Assembly: GCF_019112545.1 (NCBI RefSeq)
Contig: NW_025064932.1
Span: 172,082-236,081, forward strand
Origin: Guyanagaster necrorhizus
Lineage: Eukaryota; Basidiomycota; Agaricomycetes; Agaricales; Physalacriaceae
Length of the DNA: 64,000 nucleotides
Direction: 5' to 3'
Shown here piece by piece: positions 1-12,619 of the stretch. The notes under the pieces are model-generated. The model searched no databases. It was given only the letters and a program-made list of their open reading frames with translations, and had not been told where the DNA came from. Made by a program: the position numbers and the translations under genes. Numbering within the stretch: position 1 is the stretch's first letter; every line of letters starts with the position of its first letter.

Positions 1-573
1 GGGATCCACCCCCTTTCGATATCCCGTCTTCTTCACTCCTGTGGATCCACTGGATATTTTCAGGCCCCGCATTTCTCTGCCCTCACCTGAATGGCCCAGG
101 TGAATGACGCTCACCGTCGAAGGGTGTTCTGCTGCCAGTTGGTAGACAAAGTCGTCGATTTCGTACAGGGGATGGTACGCGGAGTGGAACGTCGTGTTTT
201 CGAAGGAGGCGAGGTTCCATGGCTCGACCTGCCGTTGCTGATATGGATAGTAAATGGGCGAAGAGGTGCTTGGAATCGCGCGAAGAGCTTCTGGTAGGCC
301 CGGCCCTGAGAGGGGGGTGTATATGTCGACGAGCTCAGGCGTCGCTTGCCAGATATCGACGTCGAATTGCTGCGAGCGAAAGATGCTGCAAAGTCCAGAA
401 CGGGCAGAAAGATAACGCACCTGGAGTTCATTGACTACCCTGCTCTCGTTGCGTAAAAATCTGTGAAGCGTGCCCAGGACGGGCGACGCGTTCAAGGGCA
501 CCTGGTCGTTCGCAACGGCATTGAGCGTCAATACGAGGAAAATTGAAGCATATTTCAGCAATGTCGGCGCCAT
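1..573 (-). CDS. M14 zinc carboxypeptidase, N-terminal part (runs off the left edge)
   Basis: The minus strand is open from an ATG at 573 to the window edge, 191 codons with no stop. Residues 1-22 look like a signal peptide (a short start, then a hydrophobic stretch LLKYASIFLVLTLNAVA), so the product is probably secreted or vacuolar. The middle resembles the propeptide of M14 metallocarboxypeptidases. Residues 158-174 (HLGHSGEGREMRGLKIS) match the conserved start of the peptidase domain, which precedes the zinc-binding HxxE motif. That motif, and so the catalytic residues, lies outside the window. In fungi this family includes active carboxypeptidase A-like enzymes and the ECM14 group, and I cannot tell which this is. 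CpG content is normal, unlike the repeats to the right. A 35-nt intron (386-420) is possible by its GT-AG ends, but the frame reads through, so I keep it as coding. Confidence 0.8.
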   Translation of the reverse strand, partial: MAPTLLKYASIFLVLTLNAVANDQVPLNASPVLGTLHRFLRNESRVVNELQVRYLSARSGLCSIFRSQQFDVDIWQATPELVDIYTPLSGPGLPEALRAIPSTSSPIYYPYQQRQVEPWNLASFENTTFHSAYHPLYEIDDFVYQLAAEHPSTVSVIHLGHSGEGREMRGLKISSGSTGVKKTGYRKGVDP

Positions 574-2754
574 GAAGGAAGGCTTCAGAGCCTTATCGGC
601 GGCCGCAGAACGTGGGCCATATTTTTTGGTCATGAGACTGCCCGGAAGCTATATACTTACATTTCTCTGAATCCATTCGACTGCCTTATGTTATTCTTCC
701 CCCCTCATTACGATCAAAGACTTTTTATCATGGATGCGTTTCTCGACATTTGATCGTAGACATATGGAGATTTATCATAACTTTGACGGCGAGCTTGTGC
801 ACAAAACTAGTACTGAAGGATACAGGTGTAGAAATAAAAAGAAGACCTACCTGGGTCGCAAGGAACCCCGGAATATACAACGAAGGTTCTCAACGAATTG
901 CAAGTCTTACTTGTGTCCTACTATTCTTAATTGGAGATATTGAGGGGACGAACGTACAGTCATAAAGATAAAGATCTAATTTCATTGTATTTCTCTCTGT
1001 TTCTCGGAATTCGCACTACATTTGTTCAGTTATTTGCCGATTGTCACAGCATTCTCTGCTCGCATACATAAAAGGGACGCTTTTCATCGGCGGTTTTAGT
1101 TTTAGAAGCAAAAAGTGTCTTGCAAGATAAAGGCAATAGGTCTCAACGATAGTCGTGAATGCATCCTAACCAGTGAGAGGTCCTTGAGGACCATGAGTGA
1201 CAATAATTAATTGCCGTAAGGATATCTTCAGGGACAGCCAGAAACATCGGTGTTATCAGTTACAACCGAGGATTTTGACCAGGCCTTCGTTATAGCAGAC
1301 AATTGCGAGCATCCAGTGTGAGCGAGGTAGGTTCGGAGGCTAGGAGAAAACATTGGAAGCGGGATGCCAGTCACCACAAGTCTCTACGGACCATTTAGCG
1401 AGGTCATGAACTTGGACGGCGCGCGCCAGATAGCAATCGTAATGAAAGGTGCACGTTATAGTCCTCATGCAAATGTCAGATGAAGCACAAGAACAATATG
1501 AACCTCTACCATGCCAACTGGGGCTACACAGATGAAAGGCAATCACGACATCCTTTCGTGGAGCTGCGAGAGCCTCCGACAAAATCCAGGCAAACGAGAG
1601 CTCGACTCGGAGTACTCTGTACCGGTTTAAACAATGTTTGAAGTGACAAAATGCAGCAGACCAAGTGAGAACGTCACAAACTGAGGCTAAAGGAAGAGAT
1701 TTATGCAAGTCAAAGACCACAACATGAAGGAGTCGGCTGTAATGAGACTCAATCATCGCTTCAAAAGCAAATTCGAACCACAGAGCTAGCCCTGACTCTT
1801 CAAGACTGCAATGTCATCTTCCCCCAAGAACAGACAAAAAGACATGCAAGGTAGTACTCCATAGGGAAATCAGTGTCATCGTTAGCCAGACCTCAGCGAC
1901 ATAGCTAGAACAATAAGAAATATTAGCACGTTCTATGCCTATGTCGAGCAAGTCTCGGTGCGACCGATTTGATACCTTCGGTAAGAAACGAGGGGCATTT
2001 AGGACCTCGGACGTGGCTGATATCTCCAAAGAAATGAAAGGCATGCAAGCGATGTTGATGGTAGTTGAAGCGTAAGATGCCAAAATAGTCACCCGTTCCG
2101 GCCCTTGATCCTGACGATTCATCATTACATGTCAAACGGTTACTACTGCAAGTGTTACGTCCCTCTCTCTAGGGCCTAGCCCTCTCTACCGTGGACCACA
2201 TTACTTGTGAACGCGATAGTATTCTCAACAGCAGTCACGATGGAAAGCTGTAATTGAATTTTTTCCAAAATGTCTACCCTCGTTTTTCTTGCTCGTCCAC
2301 GGGCCATCGTTTTCTCGCGAAAGATTTTACCGTCCCTGGAGGCTAAGCTCCTTCCGGGGGAAAATTCTTGACGTCTCAGGCGACATTGAGGGGCATGTGT
2401 TCTCTACTTAGTGTGGTGCCAAATAAATTGTCAAGAAGGGAGACGCGCGCTTCAAAACGCGCTTCCTATTCGCTGCTGCGGTCAATTCAATTGACCTTTG
2501 TACTTTGGGACTCCTGAACTTACGAAAGGCTGTTGTTTTCGCCAGAGCCTGTGTGCCTGGCATGGTTTACTTCCGTGTTGTCCCTTCCATCCTTTTTTCT
2601 CACCGAAAGACAAGGTTGTGATGCCCAATGCTGCAGTGGGACCATGTTGACCCTCGTTTGAAGGTTGGCGGGGATACCGGACCCAAGGACAAGTGACAAA
2701 GACCTAAGGTCCCCGCCGCCGCTCGTATAGTCCTTATAACTACTAGTTTTCCTC
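574..2754. other. Intergenic host DNA, no supported gene
   Basis: CpG-containing, GC-balanced host-type DNA. Minus-strand open frames at 1340-1756 (138 codons) and 1814-2125 (103 codons) have no family I recognise, no matching splice sites and no shared frame. They may be chance frames or remains of a lost gene. A direct repeat of CGCGCTTC occurs near 2446-2465. Promoters for the minus-strand carboxypeptidase and the plus-strand Zn2Cys6 gene should lie here, but I cannot place them exactly. Confidence 0.5.
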
Positions 2755-2823
2755 GGTCTTCCTCCAGTAATTCTTCGCCATCGATCCTTCTCTGCCTCTC
2801 TCTTCTTCCCGCTTTCATTCTAA
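2755..2823 (+). promoter_or_regulatory. Pyrimidine-rich leader before the Zn2Cys6 gene
   Basis: The 69 bases before the ATG at 2824 are strongly C/T-rich, with runs such as CTTCTCTGCCTCTCTCTTC. Pyrimidine tracts just upstream of the start codon are typical of transcription start regions in filamentous fungi and basidiomycetes. No clear TATA box sits at a fixed distance. The position is inferred from composition only. Confidence 0.4.
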
Positions 2824-4288
2824 ATGTCTGACAGTGACAACTTCAACGACCGGTCATTGCAAGACGAGCAGGACTTCCTGGTGTTCGATTTTGATCCCGA
2901 ACAAGAAGAGGAAGTTGTAGAGGAGGACTGGTTCGCTCGACGTTTAGACGATCTAGAGAGATCCTCATTGTCCAGTGTCAATGTCTCATGGGTAGACAAT
3001 CCTTTGCGAGCAACCTCAGGGTATGAATGGGACCAGTCCGCGTCTCGGAATGGTTCTACCAGCATTCCCACCTCCGAGTATTATATGTCCGACGCTGGAA
3101 GTAGTAACGGATCAGAGGTATGCTTTGACTTTCTTTCTATTTTCCGCTGTAAGTTCGTGTCTGATGGTTTCTATTTCACGTTACTCTTAGGTACAATACG
3201 TGGATCAAGTACACGATGCTAGCTTCGAACCGTCGCCCGCCTCAGGGCAGTATCAATCATTGATAATGCCTGACATTACCTCTCAGCGACGTAACTCATT
3301 TCCATCCAATTACCGGGCACACCACAACCTGTATGGCCCTGAGACCAGTTCTGACGATGGAAGACCTGAGGCGAGGCGTCTTAGTTGGCAGGGCGGTTAC
3401 AACTGGAATGAACAGTCGTCCGATGGTGCCCCGAGCCCTTACCATTCTTCGCGGCGGCCAAGCTATGAGAACTTGCCTCAGCTCGCTACAGGCTCGATGC
3501 CGATGCCGTATCCTACAGGTAGCCACATGGCCTATAGTCATTACAATTACAGTCATCCAAACATCACCCAGAGTTTACAACGTTGGCCGCCATTTAATAG
3601 TCCTGCTTCGTCGGAAGGGGGAATACCTCTTTTAAATCGAGCAGAAACCCCCGGGCTGTCGGTGAGTGTATCTCCCTATGCGTGCATGTTCAACGGGTGA
3701 CAGTCATCTCACTGTTAGGCACAACTACAATCTGCGTTATTTTTTCATGACAATAACGATCCACCTTCTCATCCCGACGTCGTTTCGGACTTTGGTGTAT
3801 ACCCGTCTGGGACGCAGGTACCTGAAGGACACGCCCCTTTCAACAATCCTGAAGCTGGCCGCCCCTGCCCTGCATCTCATTCAGACGTAGCTGAAGGCTC
3901 CACTGCTAGCTCTCGGTTTATTGTCTATGTCCCCAATGACAACGCCGAGGCTGGTCCCTCCAGTTCCCCATACCGCGTGCTTCCACAGACCGACTCGGAC
4001 TCTGATTTTCATTCCTTGGTTTCATGCCAATTATCGCGAATTTCTTCGAATGTCAAGTTCAGAGGAGAGCCGGGGCCCAAGTCAGTTGCTTGCAATTACT
4101 GTAGAATGAAGAAGAGTAAATGTTTAGATGGTCCTGGAGAGCGGTGCCGGTGAATTCTCAGTTTCATCTTATTTCAGCTGGTGCTTATCTTTTGGGTTAG
4201 GAGATGCACTATGCTCGGTATTGAGTGTACGTACTCAGAATCGAGGAGAGGGAAATATATAAGGAAATCTAAGAAGAAGAACAAGTAG
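2824..4288 (+). CDS. Zn2Cys6 transcription-factor-like protein with C-terminal zinc cluster
   Basis: Four exons: 2824-3117, 3191-3661, 3719-4149, 4201-4288, encoding 427 aa. All three introns (73, 57, 51 bp) have GT-AG ends and keep the frame. Residues 1-370 are acidic and Ser/Pro/Tyr-rich with no recognised domain, so probably disordered. The zinc cluster is at the far C terminus: Cys 380, 383, 390, 398, 401 and 408, spacing C-x2-C-x6-C-x7-C-x2-C-x6-C, which fits the Gal4-type binuclear cluster. It is followed by a basic tail (KYIRKSKKKNK) suitable for nuclear import or DNA contact. Intron 3 splits the cluster at codon 399. There is no fungal-specific regulatory middle domain, unlike full-length regulators, so the role (DNA-binding regulator) is inferred from the cluster alone. 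The 3' end is duplicated in decayed form at 43207-43560. Confidence 0.85.
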
Positions 4289-4440
4289 TCCCTCTCTAAT
4301 GATTTGTGCACATCTTTTGCATGAAACCTGTTTAACATACCTTGTTTATAAACTTCCTAACTATACTTAATTAGCAACTAATGACTGTAAATAAATACCC
4401 AACTCTTAAGTAGTTTTATCTATGTCCCTGTTAGGCATTC
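4289..4440. other. 3' flank of the Zn2Cys6 gene
   Basis: AT-rich trailer between the stop codon and the first retroelement. It contains AATGACTGTAAATAAA, a plausible poly(A)-signal region. The decayed copy at 43207-43560 also keeps this trailer, so it belonged to the duplicated segment. Host sequence ends abruptly at 4441. Confidence 0.55.
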
Positions 4441-4884
4441 TGTCATGATCTTAGTGCCTAAATTGCAATGTGCCAATGCTTACAAAAGCCTGACAAAGCC
4501 TGACAAACTTGGCCTTGGCCATGGAGAAACCTTTGAGGTATTGCCCTATCCTCTTAGGTCCAATGCTGGTTCAGAGAGAATAGCAATGAGAGAATTCTAA
4601 GTGTATTGATGTCCCTATGTCTTTTATGCTAATGTACAGAATATTTCAGAGCCATAATAAAGTACAGGTGATTGGAGGATGAGGGAAATGAATAGGGTGA
4701 ATCATAGGCACAGTATTCTGAGTCAAGGTAAAGTCATATAAGTACAGTACAAAGTAAGGACAAGTCATAATGAAAATAGGGAGTAGATGGAGGCAGATAA
4801 GGATGAGCCAGGAGGTTGGGCAGGGTGCATAGGCTTTAGAAGGAAATACAAACAAACTAGGGCACTTTGTAGGGAGATACAACA
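4441..4884 (-). repeat. Probable LTR of truncated Gypsy element A1
   Basis: The segment starts TGTCATGATC and ends ATACAACA, giving TG...CA ends. Read on the minus strand it follows a purine-rich tract (AATGAGAGGGATAC), as a 3' LTR follows a polypurine tract, and integrase remains lie on the expected side. No partner LTR or target duplication was found. The first 110 bases or so also resemble the start of the LTR at 13023 (shared AATGCTTA and AAGCCTGACA), so the left part could instead be a fragment of that family. Confidence 0.45.
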
Positions 4885-5059
4885 GTATCCCTCTCATTAA
4901 GACTTTTGCTCCTGCAAAAGAGAAATGTCAAGTGCAAGAATTGAGGTGTTGAGGGCAGAATTGAAGTCAAGTGCTGAATCAGAAAGGTGTGATAGAACAA
5001 CTGATTGTGACAAGTGACAGTTATACAGCCCTTGTCCTCATTCTTTGATATGTGTCATG

Positions 5060-5865
5060 CTATTGTAAGTCTGCAGAAGCATACCAGAGTGAGGTGTCAC
5101 TATTAGGGGGGTGATATCATCAGGGTTGTTCTCCATTGTAAAGATTCTGGAGAATGTAGCCATTTCTAGTCATCAACTGGTAAGTATTCTTGTCTGAAAT
5201 GTCACAGATAATAAAAGGTCCATCCTAATAAGGATGGAGCTTTGACTGACATTTGCTCTGTCTCTTGACCAGGTCACCAATCACTAGGCCTTGTTCTAAG
5301 TATTCTTGCTCCCATTCCTTCACAATCTGTACAAGAAGCTTGTGTCCTTCTGCATTGGCCTCCTTTCTAAATTTCTCCAAGTTATGAACATATTCCAGGC
5401 AATGTTTCTGAAGGGCTTCAATCTCCTTGTCAGTAGGAGAAAGGCATACAATATTGTAGACCATGTCATGAGGGTAGACTGTGTCATGAGAGAGGTGGGG
5501 TTCATGGCCACAGAGCATATAGAGTAGGGAGTGATTGATGGAATGGTTGATATGGGTATTGTGGGCAAGGAAAGTGTCAGGCAAGTATTTGTCCCATTCA
5601 TCCTGTCTATTGGGTGCTGTATAGTGAGCTAAGATCTGGATGCAGATATCATTAAACTTTTTGAGGCACCTATTAGTCTGTGAATGATATGGTGAGATAT
5701 GGAGGTGATGAATCTTCATGTGTTGAAGGAAGTTTTAAACAATGTAAGACATGAACTCTTCTCCATTATCAGTGAGAATAGCTAATGGTGCACTCAGTAG
5801 AGATATGAGCAGCTGGAGCAGGGGTATCATGGATTCACCTGAGTGATGAGGTGGAGCTTTACCAT
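5060..5865 (-). pseudogene. Ty3/Gypsy integrase C-terminal half (element A1)
   Basis: The minus strand carries an open stretch at 5719-5225 (164 codons) with the end of an integrase core (ISPYHSQTN, where PYHPQTNG is usual), then a linker and a GPY/F module just downstream (GPFII near 5215, LMTRNGYILQNLY). The part with ILTDNGEEF lies before an in-frame stop at about 5738. The HHCC zinc finger and first catalytic Asp are missing: the sequence switches near 5866 to another Gypsy family. CpG is essentially absent and stops interrupt the frame, so it is dead. Confidence 0.75.
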
Positions 5866-8800
5866 AAGAGACATTGCAATAATCTCTCCTTGGAGAGCAT
5901 GGTCATGGGGAATGTAGATTTGATTGTCATAGTAAATCAAGTCCTCTGATCTGGTCATGCTCCATTCATGATTGATGGAAGAGACAATCCATTGATTCCA
6001 TAGTTCTGTTTGTCATATTGCACTCTTGATTTGCTCATGGATTTCCTCTTCTGTTGGCATAATCATAGTATGAAAGTGTTTCAGCTTTAAGATGATTACT
6101 CCATTGTTGTCCTCCTCTCTCTAGTTATGATCAGACCTATGACTCAACAGATCTGCCTTCTTGTTCACTGTTTCCACCTTATAATATATAGTGTATTGAT
6201 ACTACATGAGTTTGATAACCCAGCAGGCTTGCTATTGGTTGAGTTTCTGCAGTGATCAGGAGTAGCATAGGTTTTGATGATTGGTCCAGACCTTAAAGAT
6301 GTGAATGGCACTGATCAGGTAATGTCTCCACTTGGATAATGCCTGCATGGTTGCCAGGAGTTCCTTGTTGTAAATCTTGTAGTTGCATTCAGTGGTGGTT
6401 AGTATGTTCAAGAGGAATGCAATGGGTCACCATTTTTCATTCTGCTCCTATTGCTTCCTCACTTGAGTCAGCTTTGACTCAGAACTTCCCCTTCTCTGTT
6501 GGTACTGCAAGTACCACACCCTCAGCTAATCATCTCTTCAGATCATTAAATGTAGACTGTTGGACTATCTCTCAGGTCCAGAGAGTGTTTTCTATGAGCT
6601 GGGTCATAAGATGGATGATCTTGCTGTAATCTTGGATAAATCAGCAGTAAAAGTTTGTGAATCTGAGAAAAGACTGTAATTCCTTCTTCTTGGTTGGCCT
6701 TGGCCACTCTGTCACTCCTATCACCTTGATGGAATCCATTCAGATACTTTCTTCACTGATAATCACCCTGAGGTACTTGGTCTCAAGTATCTCAAACTTG
6801 CACTTCTCAGCTTTGAGGAACAACTTGTGTTTCCTCATCAGCTCCAATACTTGGTGAACTAGGTGTTGGTGTTCATTTTGATCTTTTGACATGATCAGAA
6901 TGTTGTTCAAATAGATCATGACTTTTTCTGTGGCAATGAGGTCTTTGAGGATGTCATTTATCATCTATTGGAAGGTTGCAGATGAATTAGTTAATCTGAA
7001 AAACATAACTGTAGGCTCAAAGAGTCTGCAGTTAGTTCAGAATATAGTCTTCCATTCATCTCCTTTCTTAATCTGCATGTTGTTGTATTCCCACTGAACA
7101 TCAAGCTTGAAATAATACCAAGTACCACACAACTTGTCTATCAATTCAGAAATCAATAACAGAGGATAATGATTCTTGACTGTCATCTCATTGAGTTTTC
7201 AGTAATCCTGGACTAGTTGGAGTTTACCATCCTTTTTTTTGACAAAGATGAAGGGTGATGCCATGGAGGACTTTGACAGTCTGATCTGTCTGCTGATCAG
7301 ATTTTTCTCCAGGAATTTATCTAGTTTGATTTGTTCTGGCAAACTGAAGTTATATACCTTGCAGTCAAGGTTAGTGCTAGTGTTAGAAATAAGTTTGATT
7401 GCATGATTCCAAGGCTTTGGCTCTGGTAGTTTGTCAAAGTTTTCTTTGGCAAACAGATTGCAAAAGTCTCATGCTTATTCAGACACTAATTCCTTAAAGG
7501 TCTTAGTCTCTTTTTTTTTGTTCACTCTTGCTGCCAAGTCATTAGCATAGTGCACTGCTCAGACATAGATCACATGATCTATATCCACAGTCAGTATTGT
7601 TTCTCCATCTTCCATCTCCTTATCTCAGCAGTTTTCTGGATCTTCATCAGACAACTCAAAAGGTATTTTGTGACATTGGCATTGAGCAAAGATGATCTGC
7701 CCAGTCTTCCAATTGATGAGCAGGTTGTGCTGAATAAGCCAGTCATGACTCAGGAAGATCTCCTTGAATCCCAGCTCAATCATAGCTAGGTTGATCTATT
7801 CTGAGTGATCTTTGATCATCAATCAGAGTTTGATGAACTCTGTGATTGATCTAGCTTGGTTCTTTGTCCCATCAACATTATATACCAGAATTAGGGCTGC
7901 AGTGGCTTGAGTAGAAAGATTGTACTTGATGATGAAAGCATGATTGATGGAACTTCCAGTACAGCCACTGTCAACTAGAGCTGTAATAGTATATGCAGAT
8001 CAGATGGTCAGGGTTTTAATCTGGACTTTGATGATGAGATATTTTCCAGTAGTCTTTTGTTGCTGGATATACTTCTTGGGCCCCCTCAACTTGTCCAACC
8101 ATTCCAGAGCTTGATTTTTTCCTGCCTTTCTTATTTCTTTGATTATTTTATCAATCACTTCTTTGGCTTGCATTCAGTGTACCCAATTCTTGAATACTGC
8201 CTTGGCTTCAGTCTCATCCTTGGCATTTTGGATAGCCTGCTAAGTCTATTCAGTGTTGAATGGCTTTAGCTAACCATTGGGAGTCTCTCTTTCTGTTTGA
8301 CCTATAAGCAATTGAGTCTTGGATTTTTGCAATTTCTTTAGTGTGTTTGGAGTGATAGGATCAGGTATATTTGAATGTGCATGTAAATAAGTACCTGCAG
8401 GGCTAACATAAGTCTGACTAGTGGTATTCTAAGCCACACTATTAAGTCCTTTAGCCAATTGAGTGGAATCACTCACTTATCAGCTCTGTCTTTTACCTCT
8501 TCAACCTTTATGTTCTTTCCAAGTTCTTTCAGCCTGTCAGCTTCTTTCTGCAGCTTGACTATCTGCATGCAGATCTCCTTGTAGATTCACTTCTTTTTCA
8601 GGCAACTTCAGGACAGATGACTCTTCTCTCTGCAATTGAAGCACTTTTCTTTCTTCTTTAATCTGTCAACATCCATGAGCTTCTCTTATTCAGTGTAGGT
8701 AATCCCAGTGCCAGTCTTCTGGATGGAATAAAATAGTGTGGAAGTTGAAGAGGACATGTTAGACTTAGCAGAGGTTGGCATGTTGGTCTTTTCTTGATTG

Positions 8801-10245
8801 GGTTTTCTGTTGTTCTATCAGTAGGAATTCTCTGCCTTCTGTTAATACTACTTCTTGTTTATTATAATGATTTGCATCTTCCATTTCTTGTATCTCTTTG
8901 GGATATTGACACTGATGTCAGAGATTATCTTGTTATGAGAGAGAGGAACCCCATTCTTTAGATATTCCATTAGGCATTTATTGTCTTCAATATTGTTGAT
9001 GAGTCCAGTCAGCTTGGCAAGCCACTTAAACTCATTGAAGTATTCACTGGCTATCTGTTCCTCTATCTATAGGTTCTTCATCTCCTTCTTATGAACTTCT
9101 TGGACTGCCAGGTCAATAAACTTGTCACACACTATCTGTTTAAATATCAGCCAGAACAGCAGTTGATGGTGCTCTTTGGTGGTGGAATAAAGATTATGGC
9201 TTTTTAAAATTCACCAGACTTTGGCCTTGTCCTCAAAGTAGAGGATGGTGAAAGCAATCCAGTAGATGTCAGCTGATAAGTATGTGGAGTATACTTCAAA
9301 ATATTGTTCACAATCAATTAAAAAGTGATCAATATCATCAGAGTGCCCTTTAAAGGATTATGACTTTCATATAAGATCAGGTTTGCATTGTATAAGGACT
9401 GAATCATTGGCAAGTGGTCTCATTGGATTTAGGTATTCATTGAAGGGTGAAACTTTCTGGTGTGATCCAGAGAATGAATAAAGAGAGTGATCATCAGTGA
9501 TTGGGCTCTCAGTGGGTTGGTTCAGCTTTCTGATGATCTTTTTATTGATGACTATAAACTGCTGTCTAATGGCATTGGGGTCATCTCCTTCAGTCTGGCC
9601 ACTAGTCTCAGCTTTATCAGCAGAGAGTTATCCTTTCATTAGCTAGCTTTCTTTCAACTTTCATGGATATCTGGTCAGATTCTCAGCTTGTAAGGTTTGT
9701 GGTTGCCAGTAGTATATAAAGGCCATAGCAGCAGTTCAGATAGTTGGTGCTGGATAAACAGCTCACTTCGAAAGAATGAGTGGCATGTTTAGCATTGGTC
9801 AGATATTAAACCAGGATTGATAACCCAGGAGTTTGGCCAGAGAGTCTTTGGGATAGGCTCAGTTATAAAGGAAAATAGCTTGTTTTGTAGCACCATACTG
9901 TACAATGTCAATTTTTTCAATGTCTGATGCTGCTAAATACTCCTTTCCTAGTGGAATCATACTCCATTCTATATCTTGGGGAATTTCAATGAATCTCTCC
10001 TGATATATCCTCCTGAATTCTTTCTCTCTTTTCTGCTGTATCTCTTTTTCCAATAGTTCTTCATCTTTGGATTCGTAAAATTTCTCAGGCCAGTCAAAAA
10101 ATGCCACATTCTGATCATTGTCTTCTGTGCTGTCCTCATTGTCTCTACTGTCCCCTTTGGAGGAGTCACCAGACAGATTGAAGATGGATGGTGTCTGGAG
10201 TCTCACCATCATGAGTGAGCTGTCCTTAGATGCTGGGTCTAAAAA
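5866..10245 (-). mobile_element. Truncated chromovirus-type Gypsy element A2, gag to integrase start
   Basis: The minus strand shows the same gag-pol order as full-length elements C, D and E. The Gag N-terminal conserved segment is at 10212-9859, the retro-gag region near 9370-9130, the zinc knuckle at 8600-8644 (CFNC...H...C spacing, one internal TGA), and the gag stop/pol junction at 8475-8473. The protease motif DSGCTGSS lies near 7990-7930, reverse transcriptase at 7450-6660 with the active site decayed to YLNN (YLDD in C and D), then RNase H and the start of integrase. Both ends are cut: on the left it changes into A1 near 5866, on the right into an LTR scrap near 10245. There are dozens of stops and very few CpGs. 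Confidence 0.8.
6740..6964 (-). pseudogene. Reverse transcriptase palm fragment of A2
   Basis: A 74-codon open stretch covers the RT active-site region. MIYLNNILIMS stands where MIYLDDILIMS is usual, followed by HLVHQVLELMRKHKLFLKA and EKCKFEILETKYL, the typical strand after the YxDD loop in Ty3/Gypsy RT. Both catalytic Asp have become Asn (GAT/GAC to AAT/AAC, a G-to-A change), so this copy could not polymerise. Confidence 0.8.
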
Positions 10246-10284
10246 ACTTGTAATGATCTTGATAATATATTACTCAAATAATAT

Positions 10285-10370
10285 AGAGGTGAACTCTAAC
10301 ATAGTTATGCAAGTGCAACATAGTATTAGTTTATCATATGTTTAAAGTCATATGTTAAGCAGATCTAATA
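10285..10370 (+). repeat. LTR 3'-end scrap, plus orientation
   Basis: This segment (TTAGTTTATCATATG, ending AGATCTAATA) aligns with the last 85 bases or so of the C-family LTR (for example 17975-18061, CTAGTTTATCATATG...GTCTAACA). No primer-binding site follows, and the next sequence is mid-RT, so it marks a deletion or recombination junction rather than a working 5' LTR. Confidence 0.5.
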
Positions 10371-12619
10371 ACTGTAAGACTATACAGCAAGTATTACAAA
10401 TTTTATAAGAGAACAAATTATATTTGAAATCAGAAAAATGTGAATTTGAGACTCTTAAGATAGAGTATCTTAGGCTCATCATCACAGAAGAGAGACTATG
10501 AATGGATCTGATAAAGACAGCAGAAGTATAAGAGTGGCTAATGTTTATAAAAAAAAGAGAGCTGCAGTTCTTCTTAGAATTTGCAAATTTCCATCAATGC
10601 TTTATTGAATGTTACAGCAAAGTATTCTTACCACTAATAGAACTCATTGAAAAATCTGAGTGAAAATAGAAAGATGCACAGAATCAGATGTTTCAAGAGA
10701 TCAAATGCTGAATTTGCTGACTCTGTTCTTGCTATTCTAGTAGATGATAAAAAATTCAAGATAGAAGCTGATGCATTAGGAGGAACCCTTAGAGCCATTC
10801 TCAGTCAGGAACAGAATGAGCAGTGAAAGCTCATTGCACACTTATCTAAGACACTGTCTATTATAGAGTGTAACTACAAAATTTATGACAAAAAGTTGCT
10901 AACTATCATGGCCACTCTGGATAAGTGGTACCATTACTTGATGGATGCAAGACACAGCTTTAAAATCAGGACAGATCATTAGAATCTTTAGTATTTTAAG
11001 AAGCCACAAAATTTAAACTGCTGATAAGTGCACTAGATGACAGAGTTGGCTGAATACTATTTCAGCCTCCACTATAATCCAGACACTGCAAACAAGAAAG
11101 CCAACTTACTCAGTTAATGAGCAGACCATGACCAAGAGGTTAGTGATAATAAGAAGATTGTAGTATTCAAACTAAAATTATTCTATGCAAATGCCATGAT
11201 CTTCTCTACTGCTTCTGAGGTCTTAAAAAGAATTTAACAAGAAAAGAAGTCAACTGAAGAGGTGGTATAGCTGGTGATCAACAAAAAATAGAAGGGATAG
11301 ACTTTTGAGGAGAGTGTGTGCTATTTCTATAACAGACTGTATGTTCCTGCCAATAAGAAGCTGCACAGAGAGATTATAGCCATATACTATAATTACCTAA
11401 TAGCAGGACACCCAGAAATTGTGAAGACTCAAAAACTGATTATGCATGACTACTAGTGGCTCAACCTTAGACAGTCAGTGAAAGGATACATTAGAGGATG
11501 CAAAACATATCAGGAAATGAAATCAAGTACTTAAAAGAGAGCAACATCATTATATCCTAACAAGATTTATTTAGACAAGTGGAAAGTGGTCTCTGTGGAT
11601 ATGATAGAGCTTCTCTCTGAGTTCAAAGAGTATAATACTATTTTAGCTATAGTAGTTTGATTTTCCAAAGAATTCATCTCCATCATAATAAATATGAACT
11701 TGAATGTAAAATGCTGAACATATCTCTTTTGAGATCATATATATGCTCATCATAGGCTTTCTGATAAGATCATCTCAGACTAAGATCCACAGTCTATCTT
11801 GCAGTTCATTAAAAAATTATACAAGTTGTTTGAAATCACTGAAAATCTCTCTATAATGTATTATCCACAGATAGACAGACAGATGAGGTGAGTAAACCAG
11901 GAGATTGAGAAATATCTTAGGATATTCATCAATCACTGATAGGATAACTGGGCAGAGTGGCTTCTTTTAGCAGACTTCAGCTCATTCTTCATAAACACTA
12001 GATAGAATATACTTGAACACCTTTTATGAAGAGATAATCAAGTACTCCAAATGAAGGACTTCATCACTAAAATAAAGAAAATTCACAATAAAGTGGAACA
12101 GGTATTAAACAAGGCAGCAGAAACAATGAGGAAATAGTATGATAAAAAGTCATTGCCAGTAAAGGAGTACCAATCAGGCAACTTGATCATGTTGGATATG
12201 AAGAACTTGAAGACAGACAGAGTGATGAAGAAATTGAACAATAAGTTCAGAAGCCTCTTTAAGATCATAAAGAAAATAGATGACAGAGCATACAAATTGT
12301 TCATTCTAAAAACCTAAAAAATCCATCCCATCTTCAATAAAAGTCTACTCAAGCCATTCTGACCAGCTGAGTTTTCTAACCAACAGATGCTACCACCATC
12401 TAAATCAGTGATCATCAATAATGAGAATAAATGTGATGAGAGCATTAGCATGGTCCAGTTTCTCTGAGATTATATATTGCATTGCTGTAGATTCCCACTT
12501 GTTTGTAGCTACAACTGCAATTATCACCAGCCATTCTCAATTCCTCATCTTAAACCTAGCAATATAGTTTCAACAAGATCAATATGATTCTTGATAATAA
12601 AATTTGCTATCAAAAGCAG

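Noticed and set aside
386..420. 35-bp intron in the carboxypeptidase gene
   Set aside because: GT-AG ends fit, but removing it would shift the frame (35 is not a multiple of 3), while reading through keeps it.
111..434. Other open frames over the carboxypeptidase start
   Set aside because: They lie in other frames of the M14 coding region, which has a signal peptide and the conserved HLGHSGEGRE motif.
1340..2135. Minus-strand open stretches of 138, 103 and 70 codons
   Set aside because: No recognised motif, no splice sites joining them and overlapping alternative frames; kept only as unexplained intergenic DNA.
4646..4897. 83-codon minus-strand frame rich in Pro and hydrophobic residues
   Set aside because: It lies within the presumed A1 LTR and has no domain; judged a chance frame.
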